Below, in pieces: positions 53,384 to 63,070 of a stretch of DNA of 64,000 bases. Numbering within the stretch: the first letter of the stretch is position 1; every line of letters begins with the position of its first letter. This DNA is from Adiantum capillus-veneris (Eukaryota > Streptophyta > Polypodiopsida > Polypodiales > Pteridaceae). Made by a program: the position numbers and the translations under genes. The stretch lies in assembly GCA_014529385.2 (NCBI GenBank), contig CM043953.1:72421872-72485871 (forward strand). The letters run 5' to 3'. The notes below the pieces were generated by a model. The model saw only the letters and a program-made list of their open reading frames with translations. It did not search any database and had not been told where the DNA came from.

Positions 53384-54423
53384 TTCTTTTGGTGCCCCCA
53401 CTGAGGATCTTCTTCGAGTACCTTCTGCTTCGAGCTTCGAGCTTCGAGATTACAGGTTACAGGTTGCAGATTACAGGTACAGGTACAGGTGATTCACACA
53501 GGTACAGGTAGCTGGAGTACAGTGATATACTAGCAGTGATGTCACTTGCAGTTGTTGTGGGAATGCATCACTTGGCGCCTATTTGAGCGCATTGTCTGCT
53601 GGATTGTACGTTACTTGTGGAAACTGCCATTGTACGCATTTGTGGAGCCATACTTGGTTGTATTTGGCAGTCCCAGCCATTTTTGAGACTTGGTCTGGAA
53701 GATAGTCATTTCTGAGACTTGACTATATGCGATTTGCATTAGCCTTCGTGTGAGGGTCGATAGCGTGAGGTTTTTATTGAGTTGGGGGATTCTCAAATGT
53801 GGAGATCCTTTCGGTGATACAGGTAGCTGGAGCACCCTTTTTGTGACCTCGCCATAGGCTATGTACTAGTAAGTCTTACTTGATGCTCGGGTTCTATTGT
53901 TGACAGTTTATGCATACATAGACAATCTATATTTTGGGTTCCTACTGCTCTACTTCTGGGGAAACTCTGTCGAAATTTTCCCAAGTTATGATGGCTGGTT
54001 TTTTGGTATTTTGAGTCATTTATGCTGTTATGCTGCTGAAATTTTGGCAAAATCAGTGGTTGAGTCAGGTGTGCCTTCTTGGGAGCTTCATGGTTGGCTT
54101 TGATGGATGATCAAAATGGCCCTCAATTCACTCCTTTTCATTTAACTCAAAGAATTCAGATTAATGTTCATGTGTCCAGGAAGATATTTTTCCAGCAGCG
54201 CATAGTCTTTATGTTTGGGCCAAGAAGATTGAGAGAGATCCTGGAATGTCCTTTGCCTGTTGTAATTCCAATGATCAACTATGAAAACTCATTTGATGTG
54301 CATGTGTTTGTCCTTATCTAAAGCTGAGCTCCATTGAAGTTTCTAGGGATTGGGTAGTGAAAAGTTTTGGGTTCTTGCACGTGTGTTCGAAGGGGTTCTC
54401 AAAGCATCATAATTTGGGTAGCC
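53384..54423 (+). other. Gypsy-5 5' leader
   Basis: TGGTGCCCCCACTGAGG begins at 53390, a likely primer site whose tRNA I cannot name. Short direct repeats follow: CTTCGAG three times (53424-53448) and ATTACAGGT / GGTACA repeats (53449-53510). No coding recognised. Confidence 0.6.
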
Positions 54424-55367
54424 ATGGCTTTCTCTTATCCCAAGTTTCATGGAAGAAGTGATGAAGATGTGGAAGAATTTTTGGAAAAGATGGAGGTTGC
54501 CTGCATTAGCAACCAGATTCATGACCCTATGCAAATGTTACGCCTTCTCCAAATTTGTTTGAAGAGTGATGCACGAGTTTGGTCTAAAGCATTTGAAGAG
54601 GAGTTGTGTGTGGCTGATCCACCTGTAAGGTTGAGTTGGGACATGGGTTGGAAGTGGAGTTTGTGAAGATAGAAGATCCTGACAAAGTGTGGCAAGAAGT
54701 ACAGGCTTTGGTGCAAAAGGAAGGTGAGCCAGTAGATACGTACATACGTAAGTTTTCATTGGCATGGGAGCGAATGTGCAAGGCTTTAGCACCACAGGTA
54801 CCCCCGCCTGACATGATGAAGAAGGACAGGTTCTTGGCTGGTCTTTTGGAGAATATACGTTGGAGAGTGGAGCTAAAGAAGCCTAGGACATATGAAGATG
54901 CACTAGAGGTAGCAAGGAACAAAGAGTGGAAGCTGAGGAAAATGAGCCAATTAGGGGTGGAGTCTTTGCCAATGAGGTCTGAATTTCAGCCTATAGAGTC
55001 TTTACAAGGGCGCATGTCAGGGGTTCATCATGAACCAGTGGTTCCTGTTACTACTCAGGTTATGCCAGTAGTGGTCACTACAGCAGTGCAAGATGATGGG
55101 CTAAGGCAAGACATGAGGCAAATGGTAGATTTGATGAAGAATCTCAGCCTAAACATGCTAGGTCAAGTGGGAAATAATCGAGGTCGAGGGAGGTTTGCAA
55201 ATCAGCAAGGAGGTGAAGAAAGGCCTAGGAATGGTGTTGGACAAAGCAATGGTAGGTTTTGGAGGCAGACGCCCACATGTTATAATTGTGGAGAGTTGGG
55301 TCACATCAGCCCGCAATGTGATAAGCCACCAAGGATGGGGGGAGACATGTATCCATTGCCAAGATAG
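54424..55367 (+). pseudogene. Gypsy-5 gag
   Basis: Starts MAFSYPKFHGRSDEDVEEF at 54424. The gag core has VEFVKIEDPDKVWQEVQAL, FSLAWERMCKALAPQVPP and DRFLAGLLENIRWRVEL; the C-terminus has a complete zinc knuckle CYNCGELGHISPQC (about 55278-55320). A single frameshift lies near 54630. The frame closes at TAG 55365-55367, and pol continues in the same frame. Confidence 0.92.
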
Positions 55368-57157
55368 GTGCTAACTAGGTCAAATGATTATGGCATCGAA
55401 ATTAAGGGAGATGAAGGAACCAGTGGACTGACCCAAGAGGAAAAGGGAAAGACAAAAGTGCTAAGTGTAGTCACCTTGGAGAAGGCATCAAAGCTAGAGG
55501 ATACATTTGTGATGCCTATTGGAAAGAGGACCACAGAGGATAAGGAAGGAAGAAGTGCCCCAGGTCCTAGTAAGAAGAAAGGAAAGAGCCATGAAGGCGA
55601 GGATGTCAAGGCCAAGAGGAAAAGGAGAGCTCGTCGAAAGTTTCATGTTTCAGATTTTCCACTAGGGGATGGGCAATTAAGCTATGACTTGAAGGAGGAT
55701 CTGACGAGCAGGAAGGCAGATGTTACTTTTGGCCAGCTTATAGAGATGGTGCCTAAGCTAAAGCGACAGTGGAAGAGGATGGTTAACCCAATGGAGAAAG
55801 AGCCAGAGAGAGGTTCAGTAAAGGTGTTGGCAATGGATGAGCTACCAGACATTTGTCCAATAGTAGATGTGTGGCATAAAAGGAAAAATTTGGGACAAGG
55901 TTATGTGGATGGCGGAGCCCAAATATGTGTCATAACACACTCATGTGTTGAGAAGATGGGTCTCATAGTGGCTGGGGTGTCAGGTTTTCAGATCAGATTG
56001 GCAAACCATCAAAAAGTAAAATGCTTGGGTGTTGTAAAGAGCTTAGAAGTGGAGGCATATGATGCAAAGGCAGTGGTTGATTTTCATGTGATGCCAGCAG
56101 GGTTGGGAGCATATCCTATTATACTGGGCAGACCATGGTTACGTGCAGTGGGAGCTGTTCAAGATTGGCGACATGGTACGATTAGCCTCTATGGAAAGAT
56201 AGGTACCAAGAAGCTTTATAATATGGACACAAGGAAACGATTAGAGGAGATTTATGAAGATGAGGATGAGTCTAGTGATGAAGAGTCTTCCACAGTGACA
56301 GATGAGGACAGTGATAGCACTACCAGCAGTGATGAGGATGCTGATGTTGCATTTCTTTTGATGGACAAAGAAATCCAGGAGATTGGTTTAGTTGCATTTG
56401 CGAATGAGGTTGAAGATGAAAGTGAAGGGCCTTATGAAGTGATTGAAGGGCTGATGCAAACCAAGGTTGAGTTGTCAAAGAAGCAGGAATTAATGACGCA
56501 AATGATTAGTGGAGACCTCTCAGCTATGGAGAAGGATATATTTTTGCATATGCTGGCTAGTTTTCCTGATTTGTTCATTACTTCATATGAAGAGATCAGA
56601 GGGTTCAAGGGTGGAGAGATGCATATAGAGCTGAAGGAAGTTGCTAAGCCAGTGCGGCAAAGGCTAAGAAGGATGGGTCAAGAGCAAATGGAAGCCTTGC
56701 GAGAAGAGGTGGACAAGTTATTGAAGGCAGGGTTCATAGTCCCTGTGGAGACCACAGAATGGGTGAGTCCAGTAGTAGTCAGTCCAAAGAAGGATGGGAA
56801 GTGGAGGATTTGTGTAGATTTTAAACCCTTAAATGCAGCCACTAAAAAGAACCCATATCCTCTTCCATTCATTGATCAGATCTTGGATTCAGTGGCAGGT
56901 TATGAGAGGTACAGTGTGTGTGATGGTTTTTCAGGCTATTTTCAATTGAAGATTGCTCTTAAAGACCGCACAAAGACAACTTTCATTACGCCATGGGGCT
57001 GCTATTGCTACTGCCATTTGGGTTGTCAAATGGACCTTCCTTCTATCAAGAGAGAGCAAATTGGGTGTTGGAACCATTCATTGGTAGTTGTGTTAAAGCT
57101 TTTATGGATGACTTCTGTGTCTATAGCAGTAGGGCTGATCACCATGAGAAGCTGTAG
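55368..57157 (+). pseudogene. Gypsy-5 protease and reverse transcriptase
   Basis: It follows the gag TAG in the same frame. A basic segment precedes the protease (GYVDGGAQICVITHS, DGG instead of DTG, then YPIILGRPWLRAVG, about 55900-56150) and an acidic linker (56230-56350). RT fingers: EWVSPVVVSPKKDGKWR and CVDFKPLNAATKKNPYPLP; motif A YSVCDGFSGYFQLKI. A frameshift near 57000 breaks the palm; in the other frame LPFGLSNGPSFYQER and the catalytic FMDDFCVYS (about 57100-57126) are intact. An in-frame TAG at 57154, probably from CAG, follows. Confidence 0.93.
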
Positions 57158-57955
57158 ATGGTATTGACTCGATATGATGAATGTGGAGGACAACTAAATC
57201 CAAAGAAATGTCATCTAGCACAGCCAAGGGTGAAGTTATTGGGCCACATGGTGTCAGAAAATGGCATTGAGGCTGATCCAGACAAGGTTAAGTCTATTAT
57301 TCTTCTTCCATCACCTATGAGTACGAAGCAATTGGCAAACTTTATACACAAAGTGAAGTACATGGCACGGTTTATTCCATTGTCTTCGCAGCTTCTTTAT
57401 CCATTACAGCAAGTGGCAAAGCATGATCCATTGCAATGGGATGACAAGTGTGAAGAAGTGTTTCAAGAGGTGAAAGAGGTGTTAGGGGGGTTGTCAGCCA
57501 TGCAGGCTCCTGATTGGGAGAAAGTTTTTTATGTAAATCCATCAGTAGGGGATGATGCCATTGGAGCCATGCTATTGCAAAAGGGGAAGGGCAGCCATTA
57601 TATGAGGCTAGTGTATTGTGCAAGCCGAGTGAAGTTGGTAGCGGAGAGAAAGTTATCGGAAGTAGAGCTAGTGATGGCCAGTGTAATATTTGCTTGTCGA
57701 CGATTTCGTCATTACTTGCTACCACGGCCTTTTGTTTTCTTGACGAGTTATGCCTTTTTGCCACAGTTAATTAATGGTACTAACATGTCAAATGTGGTGA
57801 AGAAATTGGTAATTGAGCTGCAAGAGTTTGAGTTCTCTTTCCTAGTGGAAGATAGTACAAGGGCTACCCTAGCTGATTTGTTGACCTACAAGGAGAATCC
57901 CCTTATTGTTAAGGAAGAGGTGGTGAGAAAGGTAGTTGAAGAAGTTCCACAGATC
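57158..57955 (+). pseudogene. Gypsy-5 RT connection and first RNase H, degenerate
   Basis: Opens with GGQLNPKKCHLAQPRVKLLG (RT thumb) and YMARFIPLSSQLLYPLQQ. The first RNase H has FYVNPSVGDDAIGAMLLQ (about 57528-57580), where the catalytic Asp of the usual VDAS motif is Asn, and KLSEVELVMASVIFACRRFR (Glu kept). The third strand reads FLTSYAFLPQL where an Asp/His is usual (YVDHQAL). This fold is probably inactive and serves as a connection domain, as described for dual-RNase-H Tat elements. Confidence 0.85.
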
Positions 57956-58370
57956 AGCAATGCACATGTGTTTTTCTTTGATGGTTCATACAGAAAGAGC
58001 CACGATGCAGCTTCATGGGGTATAGCACTTTATGATCCAGAGGGGAAGCTAGTATGCAAGAGAGGGTTCAAATTGGATGCGCATAGTAACAATGAGGCTG
58101 AATATGCTACATTGGAAGCCGGATTACACATTTGTTCGAAGCATGGGGTTCGAAGGTTGAGCATAAAAGGTGATGCCTTGTTAGTGGTGAAGCAAGTGCT
58201 GGGTGTGTGGAAGAGCAAGAACACCTCATTGAAGGAAATGTGCTTCAGAATTAAAGGCCTGTTAAAAAAGTTCGAAGCATGGAGCATCAGACACATTGAA
58301 CGTGCTCTAAATGGAGAGGCACATGAAGAAGCTCAAGGCATGATTGGGGAGCTATTCGTGTTGAGGACCA
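57956..58370 (+). pseudogene. Gypsy-5 archaeal-type RNase HI domain
   Basis: HVFFFDGSYRKSHDAASWG (first Asp, about 57963-58020), HSNNEAEYATLEAGLHICS (Glu, about 58085-58140), LSIKGDALLVVKQVLGVW (Asp, about 58160-58215) and a C-terminal HIERALNGEAHEEAQG (about 58290-58340). This is the aRNH fold acquired by the plant Tat lineage; it has the D-E-D residues that the upstream RNase H has lost. The C-terminal acidic position (usually AD) reads AH/E, so full activity cannot be asserted. The frame is open. Confidence 0.9.
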
Positions 58371-59411
58371 ATTTACCTCTTTATCATGGCCGGGAAAGTT
58401 TGGCTCAAGAAGAGGAGTTTTTGCTAACAGGAATCATTCCAAAGGAGATTCAGAAGTCTAAGAAGTATGGCTTTGTGCGTAGAGCATACAAGTACAAATT
58501 GATTGGTGATGTCTTATACATGAAAGGGGCTGATCTCGTGTTGAGACGTGTACCTTGGCGGGAGGAGCTTTACAGAGTGTTGGAAGAGAATCATGAAGGC
58601 GCATGTGGTGGCCATTTTGCTCTAAAGATCACCTTGCATAAGATTTTGCAAGAGGGGTATGTATGGCCTAGTTTGCACAAGGATGTTCACCATTGGTGTA
58701 GGTCTTGCAATAGATGTCAAGCAGTGTAATGGCTTAAATGAAAGATTCAATGGTGAGTTGGTACAAATTCTTTCTAAAGTGACAGAGCACCAAGGAAAGA
58801 ATTGGGATTTGGAATTGCCTAGTGCATTATGGGCTTACCGTACTTCGGTGAAGACAGGTACAGGGTTTACTCCATTTCATTTGGTGTATGGAAAGGAAGC
58901 ACTATTGCCTGTGGAGGTAGAGTTGCCTGCGGTCAAGATGTTAGAGAAGTTTCTTGGGTCGCCTAGTGATGCATTCAAAGAGAGGCTCTTGCAGTTACAA
59001 GAGGTCCAGTTGGATAGGATGAGCGCATTGGAGCATTATGGGCAGATGCAGGATAAGGCTTTGGCAAAGATAAATGAACAGGTCAAAAGTAAGGGTATCA
59101 AGAAACATGACTTGGTTTTACGCTACAACAGTAAGCTGGACAACACCTTCCAAAAGAAGTTTCAAATTAAGTGGGAAGGCCCTTTCAAGGTAGTAGAGTG
59201 TTTTCCAAATGGCACATATCAGCTGGCTAACCTGGATGGTGTTCTACATCAGTCAAGAGTAAATGGATTGCGTCTTAAATTGTATCATGCTAGATTGATG
59301 ATGGTGGAGCAAGATGAGCTGTCTGTGGAGCAAGCAAAGTTGGTGAAGAATGAGGAGACCTGTGATGCGGCGAGTCTCATATCTCTCTTTGCTACTGCTG
59401 ATCATGAATGA
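58371..59411 (+). pseudogene. Gypsy-5 integrase lacking its catalytic core
   Basis: The zinc domain is complete: NHEGACGGHFALKITLHKI ... HHWCRSCNRCQAV (about 58590-58727). At 58727 the reading passes directly to NGLNERFNGELVQILSK and LPSALWAYRTSVKTGTGF, the end of the core and the C-terminal domain (to 59411). The segment with the first and second catalytic Asp, about 130 residues in relatives, is missing, with a frame change at the join. Confidence 0.92.
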
Positions 59412-59420
59412 TCTAGCAGG

Positions 59421-59439
59421 CTAGGGGATGGGCAAATTA
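59421..59439 (+). promoter_or_regulatory. Gypsy-5 polypurine tract
   Basis: CTAGGGGATGGGCAAATTA precedes the TGTCAGG start of the 3' LTR. The purine core is AGGGGATGGG. Confidence 0.7.
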
Positions 59440-60383
59440 TGTCAGGAGTTTTTTGGAGCAAGGGATTGAGCATATGTACATATACATGCATGGTGCATCA
59501 AATAAAGGATTGCCCATTTTCCTTAGCCAGGTGGTTATGTGGGGCCCACATGTGTACAGGTAGGAAAGGGTGTACATAGTGCAGCGATTTTCACTATTAT
59601 CAGTACTAGTGTGTTTTTTCTACAATAAGGAGGAGTTGGTAGCGCGTAAAACTTCTTGAGGAAGCTATCCGCGGGCCGACGACATGAGGTCAGCAGGTGC
59701 GTCAGATGGCATCTAGTGGCGTCAGGAGGGCGAACGAGGTCAATATTTGCACGCGGATGAGGACGGACACAACGTGGGTGTTTTCTTGTGAGAGTTATGC
59801 AGAAAGGTCATCATTAGGACCACTTTTTGGGGCCACTTCACGTGGTGGCGAGATGCATTATTGGAAAAAAGTTGAGTGCCAGGTGTGTGAATGATGCAAA
59901 AAGTTGACAACTATGCACTGCGAGGTCAGTTTTTGGCCTGTTCGGGGTCCGTTTGAGGTCATCTAAAAGGCCAAGGGTGCCCAACTAAAAAAGCTAAGTG
60001 TGGGAACTGAAAAAAGAGAGAGAAGACCAGAAAAAACATGGAGAAGAGAGGAGGAACAGCCGCAGCTGTGTTTTTGCTCATTTTGGAGCCTGTTTTGGCC
60101 GTAAACTGCTCATCCGAGGTCGGATTTGAGCACTTTGACATTGTAGACTGGGGTTTTGGGCAGTTCCGGACGCGATGGCGCTGTCCATTTTGCCAAATTA
60201 CTCACTCTTTTCCTGCTGTTTTTCTGTGTAAGTTTCTCCTATGAGCGAAGTTTCTGCTCTAGTTTGTGATTGTATCTGGCTTATTTTACCCATATTGTGT
60301 GAGCTATTTGCCCCATTGGTGTTGGCCCAAGCTCAATTGTATCTAAACATCAGAAATGCTCCTCTTTTGAGCTGAGTTTTTTT

Positions 60384-60441
<58 letters not shown>

Positions 60442-60531
60442 AGTGGGCAAGTGGATAGTCTCTCTCCTCTCACTCCAGAGGTGTGTTCCCTGTCTCGGCC
60501 AGGTGTGTTGTCTAAGCCGAGTGGTGCCCCA

Positions 60532-60569
<38 letters not shown>

Positions 60570-60631
60570 CTTCCCAAGAGTGTGTGTCGGGTCGTTATAG
60601 AGGCTCTGTGTGTGTTTTCATCCCGCTCACA
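59440..60631 (+). repeat. Gypsy-5 3' LTR
   Basis: 1,192 bp, about 50 bp longer than the 5' LTR because of two expanded GT tracts at 60385-60440 and 60533-60567. Confidence 0.95.
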
Positions 60632-60805
60632 CCGGTACTGTTTTGGTGTTGAAAGACCCTCGCTTCTATTCCTTGCAATTAATGATTCCGAGCCATGGGT
60701 ACATCAGCTTGAGCGATTTTCTAAAGGGGTAAAGAGGAGTAGCAACTAGGGCTTGAAGTGCCAAAGTACACCTAAAGAAAAAATTCACACCTAAAAGTTG
60801 TTAGA

Positions 60806-61177
60806 ATGGCTGACAATAGTAAAGAGAGTGAAATTAATGTTGATAGCTTTGATTTTGCTAATGAACAGGCTACTAATGATGCCCCTATATTGCTTGTTAA
60901 CTACCTTGTTTCTAGGCTTCAACAAGCCATGGGCAATCCATCCCTCCAAAGTGAAGTGCAACGGCAGCTACGTGCTCATGCGATTCTCCAAACTCCCCAC
61001 CAAGAAGAGAGAGTACCTAGGAAGCCTCCTTATGAGACTTTCAAAAGAGGCCTCTCTCCGATAAGGGAAGAAGAAGAGGATCCGTACGAAGGGCTCAAAA
61101 ATCTACTACTTGATAATGCATCTCCTTCCCAAAGGAGAACTCAAGTTTCAATGGTAGAGCCCCCACCGAAAGAATGA
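60806..61177 (+). pseudogene. Gypsy-4 gag, N-terminal part
   Basis: MADNSKESEINVDSFDF, then NYLVSRLQQAMGNPSLQSEV. It is nearly the same as the Gypsy-2 gag start. ATGGCT gives a good plant start context. The frame ends at a TGA at 61175; the basic RS region follows in another frame. Confidence 0.88.
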
Positions 61178-62409
61178 GAAATAAATGAGTCTCCTGCCAC
61201 CTCGACGGAGATGGCTCCACAAAGACGGCAGGCAAAACGCTCTCCAGTACCCCCTAAACGGAGAAGACCATCGCACAGTTCTCCACACCATAATTCAAAG
61301 AGGGATGACAAAAAACAAGAGAAAAAAAAAGGTGAGAAAGAGGTCACCCTCTTCTCCATATTCTTCATCCTCTTCCTCTTATGAAGAAAGTGATGGTGTA
61401 GACAAGGAGGAACAAGGGAAGAAAAAGGCGAGAGAGAGATCACCCTCTTCTCCATACTCCTCAAATTATTCCTCCTCTGAAGAAAGTGATGGTGCAACTT
61501 TCGAACCACCAAAAAGAAGAGGCCATAGGAAATCCTATGCTGCATGGAAGAGGTCGTTTAAGCTCAAAAAGTTCAAAGAGGGAGGAAAGAACATCTCTTT
61601 CCTTACCTACGATGGCACCTTTGGTGCTACGGACTAAATTTTGGCCTTCATTCAACAATTTGATGCGGCGTTTGGAGATGAGGGCTTTGCGGAGTCCTCT
61701 AAGCTACACCATGTAGCTATGCATTTTCAAAAGTCCGCCAGGCAAGCCTACTGGCAAATGGCGAAGCTCCACAAACATGGAAAGCTTTAAGAGCTTCCAT
61801 CATGAAGCAGTTTTTGGCTACCACTGCCAAAGACAAAGTACTCACCGAATGGAAAAGCTTGAAGCTCTCTCCCTAAAAATCTATTCACAAATATGTAGAC
61901 AAGTTTTGGGACTTAAATCTCAAAGCCACTATCTCCAAAAAGATGGATTTTGGAGAGCAAAAACAACAATTTTGTGTGGGTCTAACTGAAGATATGGCGG
62001 AGTATGTCAAGCCCCAAAGGCCACGCACCATATATGTGGTCATATACCATACCATGGTGGCTTCACAAATCAATTTCCAACAAGGGGCTAAGAGAAATCT
62101 AAAGTCCACAGAGAACAAGGACCGTAAAAATGAGCCTAAGGGGAAGGACTCTATCCAAAAGTCTCCTGAAGGCAACACCAACAATAACAAAGCTAAGGAG
62201 AAGGGAGTTTATAAAGGCAAAAATAAACTCTCTCCTGAAGAGCTTGAGTGTTATCGTAAAGATAACCACTGTTTCAAGTGTGGGGAGCAAGGGCATGCCT
62301 ATCGTGCTTGTCCCCACAAGAATACACAAAATGAGCCTCCTAGAGCTACCTTGGTCGAAATCCAAGAAGAGGATGCTCACCACAAAGGATCTCCTCTATG
62401 CCATGCTTA
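61178..62409 (+). pseudogene. Gypsy-4 gag, RS region, core and zinc knuckle
   Basis: 61185-61637 encodes a basic Arg/Ser/Lys region with a duplicated unit (RKRSPSSPYSS ... EESDG and RERSPSSPYSS ... EESDG). The gag core (LHHVAMHF) follows in a different frame near 61700. 61943-62410 encodes DFGEQKQQFCVGLTEDMAEY and a complete CCHC knuckle CFKCGEQGHAYRAC (about 62270-62312). Several frame changes are present. Confidence 0.87.
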
Positions 62410-63070
62410 GGGAAAGGTAAGAGAACATGATGATTTTATTCTCTTTGATCCTGGTTCTACTCACAATTTCATATCCAATGAGTTGGCCACCAAGCTAGGC
62501 ATCCAAGCCTATGAGATGGGAGATGTCCTACCCCTCGATGGTGCTTTCAAGGGGCAAGAAGCTTCGGTCACTCCCTTAATTGGGAAATTGAGGCTCCATG
62601 TCCAAAGCTATGTGGACAAAGAGGACTTCTTTATCTCACCTCTCAAGCATGAGGATGTAATCCTAGGGGCACCATGGTTTGATCTCATGGCTACCAATGT
62701 TAAATTCCCTAAAAGGAAAATCTACTTTAGGTTCAGGGAAAAAGATATGTACATAGATGCCAAAGAGTTGGGTAACACCATACCCATTGTAATATGCAAG
62801 CTTTCGATAAGTCAATAAAGAGCTCTATTTCCGTGTACATGATTTTTGTTAAAGATTCTCAAAACGAACCTAATGCTTTAGCAAAAGAAAATATAAACAA
62901 TCACAAGGAATTAGAGTTATCCAATTTTCTCAAGGGATTTCAAGATGTTTTATTGACGACATCCCTTGTGAACTACCTCCTAAACGAGGCAATGGTGACC
63001 ATGGAATTGAACTTCTTCCAGGAAGTTCACCGCCTAATAAACCTCCTTATGGAGTTTCTCAAGTTCAACA
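62410..63070 (+). pseudogene. Gypsy-4 protease
   Basis: FILFDPGSTHNFISNELATK (about 62434-62490) has DPG where a retropepsin has DSG or DTG. DVILGAPWFDLMATNVKF follows (about 62655-62710). The linker to RT has a frameshift near 62800. Confidence 0.87.

Larger units (their letters stand above)
52238..60635 (+). mobile_element. Gypsy-5, Tat-like element with dual RNase H
   Basis: LTRs at 52242-53383 and 59440-60631, both TGTCAGGAG...CCGCTCACA, differ by about a dozen substitutions plus microsatellite length. CCGG flanks both sides (52238-52241, 60632-60635), a short target duplication. Order: gag, protease, RT, RNase H, archaeal-type RNase H, partial integrase, polypurine tract. The extra RNase H between the normal one and integrase is a hallmark of the plant Tat lineage. 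The integrase core is deleted. Confidence 0.93.
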
